A DNA stretch of 64,000 bases, taken from the NCBI GenBank assembly GCA_964455525.1, contig CAYVWR010000010.1, positions 62,001 through 126,000 of the forward strand. Reading direction: 5' to 3'. This document shows, piece by piece, positions 51,907 through 61,799 of this stretch; within the stretch, counting starts at the first letter, position 1, and every line of letters starts with the position of its first letter. The DNA comes from JAFDZV01 sp964455525 (GTDB taxonomy: Bacteria > Bacteroidota > Ignavibacteria > OLB7). The position numbers and the translations under genes were made by a program. A model generated the notes under the pieces. The model was not told the DNA's origin. It ran no database searches and worked only from the letters and a program-made list of their open reading frames with translations.

Positions 51907-51940
51907 GATCATCGGCCATCACTAGAAGAGACTACACGCA

Positions 51941-51972
51941 AAGGGGTCTTGAACATCAGTTCAAGACCCCTT
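51941..51972 (+). terminator. Terminator of sucC
   Basis: A 14-bp perfect stem AAGGGGTCTTGAAC / GTTCAAGACCCCTT with an ATCA tetraloop, 34 nt after the stop, followed by GCTTGTTC. Confidence 0.8.
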
Positions 51973-52179
51973 GCTTGTTCGAGGCCAGCGCTTGTGCCGA
52001 TCGCGGGCTATGCACGCCGCAGAGCACCCCCCGACCACCATACTGAAACTCGCGGCGCCCCCAGGATCATCGCCCCCCTCTGCGCTTGCACCGCATCGGT
52101 TCCGCACCAATGGCATGCGGCCCGAAGGGTTCTCCCTCCGGGCCGCACATATGCCACACTACAACTATGGGATCAACGC

Positions 52180-53865
52180 CTAGCGCGTCACAACCATCCG
52201 TCCGGCCGACTGCACATCGTCGGTACGCAGACGGTAGATATACACGCCTGCCGGAAGCCCATCGGCCTGGAAGGTCACGCTCTGCGGACCGGCCTCGCGT
52301 ATCTCATCGATGATCGACGCCACCTGGCGCCCCATCGGATCGAACAGCGCGATGCTGGCGCGGCCCGGGCGGGGCATCGAGAAGTCGATCGTTGTTGCAC
52401 CGGCAAACGGGTTCGGGAAGTTCCGCAGCCCCAAGCTCTCGGCGGCGATGACCGGCACCGAAGCCGACGGATCGAACGCCTGCTCGATCGGCAGCATCTC
52501 GTTGAACACATCCACATCGAAGCCGGTCTGGTCGCCCAGGATGACAGCAGTGAAATAGGATGGTTCATCGGCACCCGGCTGCGAAGAGCTATAGAACGGG
52601 CTGGTCTCACCGGGACGATAGGCATTCACAGAGAACGTTCCACGTGGGATCGTGTACCACTCGGTAGCGGTCAGGAACGGCTGGTTTGTCACAGTGATCT
52701 CCTCGCCCCCAGTGGGAATGATCTTGATCGTGATGTCGCGATGGAAATCGGTTACATGGGCCACGCGCACATGGAACGAATCTGGCGCAGAGCTTGGGAT
52801 CGAGTTAGGAGCACTCAACAGAAGGGCAGCCGCAGCTCCTTCCGAGGACTTCGTCAGAATCATCACATAATCGCTATCGTGCCCCACCGGAAACTTCTGG
52901 GAGTAGATGGTGCTGAGCGCCTCATTGAGCGGGGTAAACCGCAGAAGCACCGAATCCCCTGTGAACGGACCGTACTTGGCCGATAGAACACGGTACTTCA
53001 GATTGGTTCGGCGGGGCTGCGACTCGTTGTTGATAAAGACATCGATCGGCTGGATGGTAGTTCCCTGAACGGCCTTCTGACGCCACGCGTGCATCACCCG
53101 CACCGACGGAAGAACGCCGGTCTCCACACCCTGCACAGGAAGAACAGGAAGCTTGTACATGGCGGTGTTCTCCCCGTTGAGCGCATAGACCTTGAACTGA
53201 TCGGTGCCGGTACCGGTGCCGGTAATAAGGAGGGTCACACGGGCAAGAGGGGCCAGCGGGACGATCACCTGTGCAAACGGGGTGGTCGATCCCGCCGGGG
53301 TGATGTAAAGCGTCTTGGTTGTTCCGCTCACCGAGATGAACGCGCTTGACTGCTCGCTCTGGATATCGGAAAATCTGGCAAAACTGGTCGTAGAGTCGAT
53401 AAAGAAGTCAAACCCGGCCGGATTGCTGACCGAGGTAAGATTAACCACGCGCAGAAACGCATGGTTGCCCGACGGAAGCTGATCGCGCTGGCGCTCCAGC
53501 ACCTTTACTTTCGGGAGCAGGCCGAGCGAATAAGCAACCGCCACATACTCATTGCCGCTGGTCACGGCAAGATCCTGGCTGATGAGCGCACTCCCCAGCC
53601 CCCCCCCCACCGGAGCGATCTTCACGTTGACCGTTCCGCTGCCAACCGGAAGATTTGCGGCAAGAGATGAAGCAAACTCATAGCCGAGGCCTGTAATCGT
53701 CGCCTGCTCCATATTGTTGAAGTGCACGTCGACGTTCGGACCACCGGCAACCATATGGACCGCACGGAAGGCGAAGTTCCCCTGTGCACGAGCACCATCG
53801 CTCATGCCAAGCAGCAACGCCATAACCGGCAGAAGCCAGCGTAGGGATAGTGTAACAAGTTTCAC
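52180..53865 (-). CDS. DUF4397-type surface protein with T9SS sorting domain (second copy)
   Basis: A 561-aa protein. GTG 53865 is chosen because it starts the signal peptide (KLVTLSLRWLLPVMALLL, cleavage after ARAQ) and has a GGAG box 7 nt upstream; the longer frame to 54099 would run far into the divergent promoter region. The mature part has about four DUF4397-like modules (FRAVHMVAGGPNVDVHF first, VRVMHAWRQK, VRVAHVTDFHRDITIKI). The T9SS domain at the end is intact: LGLRNFPNPFAGATTIDFSM, PGRASIALFDPMGRQV and AGVYIYRLRTD. Paralogue of 483-2762. Function not known. Confidence 0.85.
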   Translation of the reverse strand: MKLVTLSLRWLLPVMALLLGMSDGARAQGNFAFRAVHMVAGGPNVDVHFNNMEQATITGLGYEFASSLAANLPVGSGTVNVKIAPVGGGLGSALISQDLAVTSGNEYVAVAYSLGLLPKVKVLERQRDQLPSGNHAFLRVVNLTSVSNPAGFDFFIDSTTSFARFSDIQSEQSSAFISVSGTTKTLYITPAGSTTPFAQVIVPLAPLARVTLLITGTGTGTDQFKVYALNGENTAMYKLPVLPVQGVETGVLPSVRVMHAWRQKAVQGTTIQPIDVFINNESQPRRTNLKYRVLSAKYGPFTGDSVLLRFTPLNEALSTIYSQKFPVGHDSDYVMILTKSSEGAAAALLLSAPNSIPSSAPDSFHVRVAHVTDFHRDITIKIIPTGGEEITVTNQPFLTATEWYTIPRGTFSVNAYRPGETSPFYSSSQPGADEPSYFTAVILGDQTGFDVDVFNEMLPIEQAFDPSASVPVIAAESLGLRNFPNPFAGATTIDFSMPRPGRASIALFDPMGRQVASIIDEIREAGPQSVTFQADGLPAGVYIYRLRTDDVQSAGRMVVTR

Positions 53866-54001
53866 GGTTAGACTCCGAAAGAAGTATGTGTGTGAGAGAT
53901 AAATGATCGTAGGTACAAGGGAATCGGGATCAACATCCGAGACAACGGAAGACAAGATAGTTGCATCGCGGAAAAACTGCCATGTACTTCCGCGCATTCC
54001 G

Positions 54002-54009
54002 TAGATTTG
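54002..54009 (+). promoter_or_regulatory. Candidate -7 box of lysS
   Basis: TAGATTTG, exact TAnnTTTG, 60 nt before ATG 54069. No xTTG about 20 nt upstream. Confidence 0.4.
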
Positions 54010-54068
54010 TGCCCCTTGCGGCCGGAAAGAGAACGGCCCTTGACGCTTTTCCAGGAGTATCGAAGGCA

Positions 54069-55643
54069 ATGCATACGTACGATAACGATCAGGTAGCACG
54101 ACGCTACGAAGAGCTTGAACAACTCGAAGAGGCGGGAGTTCTCGCCTATCCCTACTCGTTCGGCAAAACGCATAGCACGGCGGCCGCCAGATCCCACTAT
54201 CAGGATGAGGCCCCAGAGCTGAATGTAGCCGTTGCAGGACGCGTCGTGTCGATCCGCAAGATGGGCAAAGCCAGCTTCCTCCACATTCAGGACGAATCCG
54301 GCCGCCTTCAGGTCTATCTGAAAAAGGATGACCTGCCGAACTACGACCAGCTCAGACTCTACGATATCGGCGACATCGTCGGCATCGAGGGTTTTATGTT
54401 CCGTACGCGCACCAACGAGATTACCCTCCATGCGCGGTCGTTCATGCTGCTCACCAAGTGCCTTAGCACACTTCCGGTTCCCAAAGAGGAAATCGATGAG
54501 GAGGGGAACAAGATCGTTCACGATCAGTTCGCCGATAAGGAACTCCGCTATCGCCAGCGGTATACCGACCTTACGGTGAACCAGAGCGTCAAGGACATCT
54601 TCCGCAAGCGGGCAAAGATCATTACAACCATTCGCCGCTATCTCGACCAGCGGGACTATCTGGAAGTAGAAACGCCGGTGCTCCATGGCATGTATGGCGG
54701 GGCGGCGGCGCGTCCGTTTGCCACCCATCTGAACGCCCTGAACATCCCCCTGTTCCTCCGCATCTCGCTGGAACTAAACCTGAAGCGCCTGATGGTGGGC
54801 GGCTTCGAGGGCGTCTATGAACTCGGCAAGAATTTCCGGAACGAGGGGATGGATAAGACCCACAACCCGGAGTTCACCATGCTTGAGCTGTATGTGGCCT
54901 ACAAAGATTATACCTGGATGGCAACCATGGTGGAGGAGATGCTGACCGAGACGGTAATGGCCGTGAACGGTTCGCTCCATGTACACCAGCCCAGCGGGGA
55001 GATCATCAACTTCACCCCGCCATACCGGCGGGTGACGATGCATGAGCTGATCCATGAATACACCGGGCATGCCATCGAAGGCATGGGGGTGGAGGCGCTG
55101 CGCGCAGTGGCAGAGAAGTCCGGCATCCATACCGATGCAACGATGGGCCTCGGCAAGGTGATCGACGAGATATTCTCGGCACGGGTACAGCCGCATCTGA
55201 TACAACCGACCTTTGTGATGGATTATCCTGAGGAGATGGTGCCGCTTGCCAAGCGCCATCGCTCAAAGCCGGGACTGGTGGAGGCCTGGGAGCTTATTGT
55301 GATGGGCAAGGAGATGGCACCCGCGTTCAGCGAACTCAATGATCCGCGCGACCAGCGCCGCCGATTTGAGGAACAGGCAAAACTGCGCGCCGCCGGAGAC
55401 GACGAGGCGATGCTGGTGGACGAGGATTTTCTCCATGCGCTGGAGGTGGGCATGCCCCCGACAGCAGGCCTAGGCCTTGGCATCGACCGCCTGACAATGA
55501 TTCTTACCGGCCAGGAGTCGATCCGTGATGTGGTCTTCTTCCCGATGATGCGCCCGGAAGCTGCAAAACCGGCCGAGCCGGTGGAGACAGCAGCTTCTGG
55601 CGCTGCGGAGAAAACGGCCGAGCCGGATCGGACCGAAGGCTGA
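54069..55643 (+). CDS. lysS: Lysine-tRNA ligase (class II)
   Basis: A 524-aa class II synthetase. An OB-fold anticodon-binding domain (residues ~60-170, VAGRVVSIRKMGKASFLHIQ and ESGRLQVYLKKDD) precedes the catalytic core with FRNEGMDKTHNPEFTMLELY (motif 2) and GLGLGIDRLTMIL (motif 3). The C-terminal tail after ~500 (KPAEPVETAASGAAEKTAEP) is an Ala/Glu/Pro extension of little structure. Start ATG 54069 has GAAGG upstream, while an earlier frame start at 53961 would add an odd N-terminus. The terminator at 55665-55702 follows. Confidence 0.97.
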   Translation: MHTYDNDQVARRYEELEQLEEAGVLAYPYSFGKTHSTAAARSHYQDEAPELNVAVAGRVVSIRKMGKASFLHIQDESGRLQVYLKKDDLPNYDQLRLYDIGDIVGIEGFMFRTRTNEITLHARSFMLLTKCLSTLPVPKEEIDEEGNKIVHDQFADKELRYRQRYTDLTVNQSVKDIFRKRAKIITTIRRYLDQRDYLEVETPVLHGMYGGAAARPFATHLNALNIPLFLRISLELNLKRLMVGGFEGVYELGKNFRNEGMDKTHNPEFTMLELYVAYKDYTWMATMVEEMLTETVMAVNGSLHVHQPSGEIINFTPPYRRVTMHELIHEYTGHAIEGMGVEALRAVAEKSGIHTDATMGLGKVIDEIFSARVQPHLIQPTFVMDYPEEMVPLAKRHRSKPGLVEAWELIVMGKEMAPAFSELNDPRDQRRRFEEQAKLRAAGDDEAMLVDEDFLHALEVGMPPTAGLGLGIDRLTMILTGQESIRDVVFFPMMRPEAAKPAEPVETAASGAAEKTAEPDRTEG

Positions 55644-55664
55644 CAAGAAAGACGTACGATGAAC

Positions 55665-55702
55665 AAAGCCCGGCCCTTCAGATGGAAGGACCGGGCTTTT
55701 TC
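55665..55702 (+). terminator. Terminator of lysS
   Basis: AAAGCCCGG / CCGGGCTTT stem (9 bp plus an inner CCTT / AAGG extension) followed by six T, 22 nt after the stop. Confidence 0.88.
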
Positions 55703-55829
55703 GTTGTGCCGTGGAGAGAGGCCCGGCCCTTGCAGGCAACGCCACAAAGCGTTCGATCTCCCCTTTCGCGGCTGTATGGCTATCTCTGCACGTATCGGAA
55801 CTGTGCGTAGAGAATGTCTGTCCAGACGC

Positions 55830-57209
55830 TTACAACAACGTCCCCCCGAGCAGCAGCATGGCCAGCGTAAAGTAGATCAGGAGTCCGGTAACATCCACCA
55901 GGGTTGCAACAAAGGGGGCGGAGCTTGTGGCAGGATCGGCGCCGAAACGCTTCAGGATAAAGGGGAGCATTGCACCCGCCAGGGTTCCCCAGAGCACGAT
56001 GCCGATAAGCGACAGCCCGACAGTCAGCCCCACCAGCACCCAATGTGGGCCATAGATAGTGGCAAAAGCGCTCCAGAGCGCGATGCGAGCAAAACCGATC
56101 GTGCCAAGAAGCACCCCCAGCAACAGGCCGGAGATGATCTCGCGCCGCATCACAAACCACCAGTCGCGCAGCCCCACCTCTCCAAGCGCAAGCGCACGGA
56201 TGATAAGCGTTGCTGCCTGCGAGCCGGAATTGCCACCGCTGGAGATGATAAGCGGCACAAACAGCGCAAGCACCACAGCCTTCGCGATCTCCTCCTCGAA
56301 CAATCCCATCGCCGATGCGGTAAACATCTCCCCCACAAAAAGAACCACAAGCCAGAGGGCACGTTTTTTCACCATCTTTGGAATGGAGGTATTCACATAG
56401 GGAAGGTCCAGTGCCTCCATACCGCCGAACTTCTGGATATCCTCGGTAGCCTCCTCCTCCGCCACGTCCAGCACGTCATCGACCGTGACGATGCCGACGA
56501 GGCGCCCATCGGCATCCACTACCGGCAGGGCGGGACGATCGTATTTACGGAACACCTCCACGGCGTTCTCCTGGTCATCGGCCACCGTAAGCGCCACAAA
56601 GTGGCTATCCATCAGCCCATACACGGTAGTTCCCGGGCGTGCCAGCAGGATCTCTCTGATCCTGATCTCATCAACCAGCCGCCCATCCTCATCGATTACA
56701 TAGATGATATCGAGCGTTTCGCTGTCGCGGCCATAGATCCTGATATGCTCCAACACCCGCTCCACGGTCCACTCCCGTTTCACCCGGACATAATCGGGGG
56801 TCATCAGGCGGCCGACGCTATTCTCGGGATAATCCAGCAGCGACTGCGCCACTGCACGCTCCTCATGGTTGAGAAGCGTCATCAGATCGGAGACCGTTTC
56901 CTGCGGCAGCTCCTCCAGAAGCTCCGTACGATCGTCCGGGGCCATCACGTTCAGAATGCCCGCAAGCTCTTCTCTGGAAAGCGATTCGAGCAGAGCCTTC
57001 TGCGTGTCAAGGTCGAGATACTCGAAGGTCTGCGCCGCCAAAGCCCCCGGCACGGCACGAAAGACAAGTTCGCGTTCCTCTTCCGGCAGGCGCACGATAA
57101 GCCCTGCCATATCGGCTGGGAGCCAGTCGTCGAAGACATCGCCGAGCGTGGCGAAATCGCCGCTTCGGACCAACTCGCGGATTTCCGGTTCAAGAAGTTT
57201 CTCTAACAT
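55830..57209 (-). CDS. mgtE: Magnesium transporter MgtE
   Basis: A 459-aa Mg channel. N-terminal superhelical domain (1-130, with DFATLGDVFDDWLPADMAG), a CBS pair (about 131-255, ENSVGRLMTPDYVRVKREW), and a five-helix transmembrane domain (about 280-459) with the pore signature LIISSGGNSGSQAATL. ATG 57209. The MgtE family opens in response to low cytosolic Mg. Convergent with lysS. Confidence 0.97.
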   Translation of the reverse strand: MLEKLLEPEIRELVRSGDFATLGDVFDDWLPADMAGLIVRLPEEERELVFRAVPGALAAQTFEYLDLDTQKALLESLSREELAGILNVMAPDDRTELLEELPQETVSDLMTLLNHEERAVAQSLLDYPENSVGRLMTPDYVRVKREWTVERVLEHIRIYGRDSETLDIIYVIDEDGRLVDEIRIREILLARPGTTVYGLMDSHFVALTVADDQENAVEVFRKYDRPALPVVDADGRLVGIVTVDDVLDVAEEEATEDIQKFGGMEALDLPYVNTSIPKMVKKRALWLVVLFVGEMFTASAMGLFEEEIAKAVVLALFVPLIISSGGNSGSQAATLIIRALALGEVGLRDWWFVMRREIISGLLLGVLLGTIGFARIALWSAFATIYGPHWVLVGLTVGLSLIGIVLWGTLAGAMLPFILKRFGADPATSSAPFVATLVDVTGLLIYFTLAMLLLGGTLL

Positions 57210-57534
57210 CGCTATGCATGCGCCGCAGAACTGCGCAGTGTTTCAGGATTTGAGAGATAGGGTTTCCGTCGGGATATCTATCGGAGGCATCCCAACGAGC
57301 CGAAGCCTTCTAAAGTACGCAACCATATCCTACCGGCCATCCACCGGCCCTGATGAATGAACCTGATCGCCAATGCAACTCGCTATCGTTCCGTCCGTTC
57401 TATCCCCCTGCACAACCGGGACTTCCCTCCGGGGGCTGATGACACATTATGTTCTCCGCCTCATTAAACCCGTTTCATCGGCCGGCCTCTACTGCCCGGC
57501 CCGCTCTTATTCACGAACGTCCGACGAGAGGAAC
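57210..57534. other. Divergent intergenic region
   Basis: 325 nt between mgtE and the VWA-OmpA operon. I see no gene and no exact TAnnTTTG box. The operon start has a GAGAGG ribosome binding site at about 57526. Confidence 0.4.
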
Positions 57535-59034
57535 ATGCTACGACGACTATCTGGTTGCTGCGCCTGCCTTCTGCTTGCACTGGTGTTCATCGGATGCCCG
57601 CATCACGTTGTGCAGATCGCCGAGGAGGTGCTGCCTCCCAAGGATTATAAGCCGATCTACATGACCTCTTCAATCACGCTGGATAAGCTCCTGGAACTGC
57701 ATACGATATCCGGGGGAGCAACAGGGAGCGCAGGCCATGATGCCACAACCGGCACCCGGGGAAACACTCCATCGATACCGCTTGCCATGGATATCAGAAG
57801 CGTGGACGATTCCCGCTACCCCGATCAGGTGGAGCTGCGTGCTTTTGTCTATGATACAACAGGACGTTTTGTGATGGGCCTTGCACCCCCATATTTCAAA
57901 GGCCCCGGAGACTGGCGTACACGCTGGCCCCGCCTTGTAGACTCGTGCGCGGGAACGGCTGTGGCAATCGACAACTTCGAGGTGACAGAGGTACGGCAGG
58001 ACAGACGCGAACCATATGCGCTGGCGTTTGTGCTGGATCATTCCGGGTCGATGGGCGACATGAAAATCGAACGCCTTCGCACGGCAGTTCATCGAACTCT
58101 GAACATCATCAAGCCAGGAGATAAGGTCGCCACCGTGAAGTTCGGCTCCAAGTCCGCTGTGGATGTTCCGCTTACCGACGACACATTGCGCTACCGACAC
58201 GATTTCTCCGTGCGCAACATCCATCCGCCCGGAGGGGGGGGAACGGCGCTCTACGATGCGGCGCTGGTTGGCATCAACGAGGTGGCACAGGCCCCCCCGG
58301 GATTCAAACGGGCGATCATCCTGTTTACCGATGGCATGGATGGCAACTCAACATCCGCCGTCGAGGATGTGCACAGGGCAGCCAGGGAGAAGCGTGTAGC
58401 GGTCTATACCGTGGCATATGGCCAGGCAAACGAGACCACGATGCGTACGATCGCCACCTATACCGGCGGCAGGATGTACCGTATCTATTCCTACAAGGAA
58501 TTCCCCTATGTGTTCGCCGACATCTACCGTGCGCTGAACAACTACTACAAGATCACCTACACACCTCCCCGTTGCGACGGGCTGCATACCGCATCGGTAT
58601 CGGCAGCGCTCCCGGAGGTGGGATATGACTTGCTCACCGCCAGCGGCGAGTACGATCGCTCGCTCTTCACACCGTTTGATAGGATCGGCACGGTGGCGCT
58701 GGTAGCGATCGAGTTCGACTACGACAAGGCCAGTATCCGGCCCGAATCAATGCCACGTGTGCACGAGGTTGCCTCGGTCATGCATACGTATCCAGCACTG
58801 GAACTGGAGATCAGAGGCCACACCGACGATCGCGGCGGCGATGATTACAACCAGAAGCTCTCGCAGGATCGTGCCCAGGCTGTGGCCGATGCGCTTGCAA
58901 CGATGGGGGTCGATCGAAAACGGCTGATGGTAAAGGGTTTTGGCAAATCGAAGCCGCTGGTGGCAAACGACTCGGAGGAGAACCGGCGGAAAAACCGGCG
59001 CACCGAGTTTGTTATCACCTCGCGAGGACAATAA
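57535..59034 (+). CDS. VWA- and OmpA-domain lipoprotein (type 2)
   Basis: A 499-aa lipoprotein, paralogue of 44169-45590. Start ATG 57535 with GAGAGG 3 nt upstream; signal LSGCCACLLLALVFIGC with lipobox FIGC and Cys21. VWA domain: VLDHSGSMG, GGTALYDAALVGINE, FTDGMDGNSTS. A conserved linker TYTGGRMYRIYSYKEF follows, then the OmpA-like domain IEFDYDKASIRPESMPRV, EIRGHTDDRGGDDYNQKL and KNRRTEFVITS. Mature N-terminus is extended by a loop of ~30 residues before the VWA core. First gene of an operon with the next two genes. It should attach to peptidoglycan and present a metal-binding VWA domain to a partner. Confidence 0.92.
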   Translation: MLRRLSGCCACLLLALVFIGCPHHVVQIAEEVLPPKDYKPIYMTSSITLDKLLELHTISGGATGSAGHDATTGTRGNTPSIPLAMDIRSVDDSRYPDQVELRAFVYDTTGRFVMGLAPPYFKGPGDWRTRWPRLVDSCAGTAVAIDNFEVTEVRQDRREPYALAFVLDHSGSMGDMKIERLRTAVHRTLNIIKPGDKVATVKFGSKSAVDVPLTDDTLRYRHDFSVRNIHPPGGGGTALYDAALVGINEVAQAPPGFKRAIILFTDGMDGNSTSAVEDVHRAAREKRVAVYTVAYGQANETTMRTIATYTGGRMYRIYSYKEFPYVFADIYRALNNYYKITYTPPRCDGLHTASVSAALPEVGYDLLTASGEYDRSLFTPFDRIGTVALVAIEFDYDKASIRPESMPRVHEVASVMHTYPALELEIRGHTDDRGGDDYNQKLSQDRAQAVADALATMGVDRKRLMVKGFGKSKPLVANDSEENRRKNRRTEFVITSRGQ

Positions 59035-59099
59035 AATCTCCGGGGTGCGGTATCCCCCGCATCCGCATGCCCCATGAATCCCGACAACCGGACTTCCTT

Positions 59100-59855
59100 A
59101 TGAGAGTAGTGCTACACCTTCTTTCTCTGCTCTGGCTCCTGCTGCTTTCGGCCGTGGCATCGGCACAGATCACAGTGGATACGGCCCGTGCAGTCGTCGG
59201 AACAAGCATCGCCCTATCGGTCCGAATAGAGCCGGGCGCCACAACCTGGGCCAACCCGCTACGCCTGAGCGGGCGGATTCGCCTGAGCAACCCCACGGTC
59301 TTCTTCCCACAACGCTTTGCTGCCCCGGCAGGCGATACGGTGCTGAACTCGGCGCTGAGCGCTGAGAACGATTCCACCTACACGTTCTCGGTGATGCTTC
59401 GTCGCGACTCGGCACACCGTAGTGCCGGAGATACGCTCTTCTATCTGATCGGCGAAGCGCTCGCCGGCTCCGACTCCCTTTGCGTGCTCCGCTTCGAGAA
59501 TCTCCTGCTTGCCGATATGCCCTCCGGTGACGCGATCGGTGCCGTTATAATACGTTCGATAGGGCCACCGCTCCCGTATATACGCTTTGCCACGCTGGAG
59601 CAGAATTATCCCAACCCGGTGCCACACGCAACCGCTACCACCTTCGCCTACAGAATCGACAAGCGGTCCGATGTCCGCTTTATCATCTATACCATGCTGG
59701 GCCAGGAACTGGTGATAGCCCAGCTCGGGGAGCAGGCGATAGGCCCTCATCTGTTCATCTTCCGCCCGGACCCCACCATGCCAACCGGGCAGTACATGGT
59801 TCGCCTTGTGACCAATTCCGGCAGCGCCGTCAAAATGATGCAAATCCTCCGATGA
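59100..59855 (+). CDS. T9SS-sorted secreted protein
   Basis: A 251-aa exported protein with start 59100 (signal LHLLSLLWLLLLSAVASAQ, cleavage after SAQ), and a first beta-sandwich region (about 20-160). A C-terminal T9SS domain begins at YPNPVPHATATTFAYRI and continues VRFIIYTMLGQELVIAQLGE and MPTGQYMVRLVTN. The last codons overlap the next start by 4 nt (ATGA). Downstream of the VWA-OmpA gene by 65 nt. Confidence 0.8.
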   Translation: MRVVLHLLSLLWLLLLSAVASAQITVDTARAVVGTSIALSVRIEPGATTWANPLRLSGRIRLSNPTVFFPQRFAAPAGDTVLNSALSAENDSTYTFSVMLRRDSAHRSAGDTLFYLIGEALAGSDSLCVLRFENLLLADMPSGDAIGAVIIRSIGPPLPYIRFATLEQNYPNPVPHATATTFAYRIDKRSDVRFIIYTMLGQELVIAQLGEQAIGPHLFIFRPDPTMPTGQYMVRLVTNSGSAVKMMQILR

Positions 59856-60868
59856 GACCAAAACTACACCATGCATTCCGGCCCCTGGCCGTTCTTCTGG
59901 CTCTTCTGGCGCTTGCGGCCACCTCGCCTGTGGCGAACGCGCAGGATGCGGATTCCACCTGGGACGATCTTGGTCTCGATCCAGAGGGCTTCACTTACGA
60001 TAAGGAGATCTTCGGCCATGCCTCCACCGGCTGGTTCCCGCAGGCATACACCGGCTACACGCTCTCTTATACCGGCGATCTCTTTTATGCCGATGTCTTC
60101 GACCACGCCAGGGGAATCCGCCCACGCTCGTTTCAGCCAACGACCGAGCCGTTCACCGGAAGCAACCCGTTCGACAGCGACGAACGCGACATCTATCAGG
60201 CATACAAGGGTGAACAGGAGGAGGATGGTTATCCGGTGACAGACTATACAGAATACGGCCTCACCTTTCTCTACAACCTCCCGATGCCAGCGGTGCTCCG
60301 TCTTGGAGGCGCATTGCAGATCACCGAAGGTATGCTCTTTTCGCGCGATACATCGCGCAGTTTCCTGACACTTCGAGGGGTGGCACAGCCGTTCAAGGAG
60401 GTGGGCGTGGTCTATCTAAAGCAATACTCCCTGGCAGGCTCGGCAGGGATCAACATACCGGTCTATGGCGGTTTTATCAGATCAGAGGCGCTGACGCTGG
60501 CCTCCTACTACTATATCTACGCGGGCTACTCGGCAGCCTATGCTATTTCAAGCAGGGGGACGCAGTACTCGCAGATCGCCGATGCCAAGGACGACCTCCG
60601 CTACGGCAACGGCACCGATACGGTACGGCTGATCGACAAGGCTCTGTTCCAGGATCTGGACCGGCTTCGCACTTCGCTCGATCTTGCGGTTGGCTGGAAC
60701 CTGGCGTCCGACTTCGGCGCCATAGGGTTCGAGGCCTTTGTTTCGCTGCCACAACGCTCGGTACTAAAGGATGTGGAGTGGAAACAGTATGTCGCCGGGC
60801 TTAGGATCGCCGCAGGCTGGCACTGGCTGCCGAGCAAGCGGGATACCACAAGTGCCCCGCCTCCATAG
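59852..60868 (+). CDS. Hypothetical exported protein (338 aa)
   Basis: Not recognised. The ATG overlaps the upstream stop (ATGA). Signal peptide LAVLLALLALAATSPVANAQ. The mature part is rich in Tyr, Gly and aromatic strands (GYTLSYTGDLFYADVFDHAR, SYYYIYAGYSAAYAISS, AAGWHWLPSK), typical of an outer-membrane barrel or surface protein. Third gene of the operon with 57535 and 59100. Function unknown. Confidence 0.7.
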   Translation: MRPKLHHAFRPLAVLLALLALAATSPVANAQDADSTWDDLGLDPEGFTYDKEIFGHASTGWFPQAYTGYTLSYTGDLFYADVFDHARGIRPRSFQPTTEPFTGSNPFDSDERDIYQAYKGEQEEDGYPVTDYTEYGLTFLYNLPMPAVLRLGGALQITEGMLFSRDTSRSFLTLRGVAQPFKEVGVVYLKQYSLAGSAGINIPVYGGFIRSEALTLASYYYIYAGYSAAYAISSRGTQYSQIADAKDDLRYGNGTDTVRLIDKALFQDLDRLRTSLDLAVGWNLASDFGAIGFEAFVSLPQRSVLKDVEWKQYVAGLRIAAGWHWLPSKRDTTSAPPP

Positions 60869-61799
60869 GCCGATGCCGTATATCCGGCGAATTCAGGATA
60901 ACCGAATGCATGAAGGGTCTCCACGGCACCTGCACCACAGGGAGGTATAGGCCGGACGCACGTCCCTTCATGATACAGGGGTGATGATAATCGCCCCCCT
61001 TCTTTCTCCACCAGCAGGCATGCTTGGCCTCATCCAGAGGCGCCCGCACGGACCGCTCCGTGCCGGACGCTCCGTGCCGGAACGATCTTCGTTCCGGCCG
61101 AGCCGCTCATCATCATCATACCACATGCTGCCAGGCCGAAGCGCTCTCCGGCGATCGAGAGATTCCCAAACACATCAATGCTGATACGGCCCTCACCGCC
61201 GATCGCGCCCCATCCGCTGCACACATCGGTTTCAGAAGATCACCACCGGCAGAACGGATAGCGGCCGGGGCTGTAGAGAACCGTACGCGATCATAGCAGT
61301 TGATCCGCACCTGAACAGAGCAGCAGGCCCCCGGCCAAACCGGCCATCATATCGCTCATTCTTGCCTTTTCACCTTCGTTCCTTTTTCCCATTGTCCCCA
61401 TCTCCTCCCCACCTCAGGATCGCTCCTGAAGGCATGTGCAGGAGATCCTCTCCGGCGCACGGGCACACAACCCTGGAAATCCATGAAAGCATCCGGCGAT
61501 CTGTTCAGATGTATCGGCTCAGCAGAGGCGGAGAGGCACTATCACCCTGGCACGTCCGGCGCCGGAAAAGCCCGAGCGCCCCCAGAGGACGGCCCCTCTG
61601 CACGACTTTAAACGGGCCATGGCGATGATTCCGGCATCGCACCTTGGCTCTCTGCACCCATGACAACACCTGTAACAAGAGAAGTCGCAGAGCACCTCGG
61701 CGTTCTCCATAACGATGCAACAGAGCTGCCGCGAGCGGCACATGAGCACGGTCGGCAGCATGGGCACTATTTATTATACAGCAACAAGGAATACCAGCC
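60869..61799. other. Intergenic region (930 nt)
   Basis: No gene supported. It contains a tandem repeat of GCTCCGTGCCGGA (two copies, about 61055-61081), a palindrome GCACGGACCGCTCCGTGC (about 61046-61063) and a 9-bp hairpin CCGGAACGA / TCGTTCCGG (61077-61097). The end region near 61770-61800 is the leader of the 2OG oxygenase (AAGGA box). Confidence 0.45.

Noticed and set aside
55659..57206. 515-aa plus-strand frame opposite mgtE
   Set aside because: Antisense shadow of MgtE; His/Gln/Lys-rich composition without family features.
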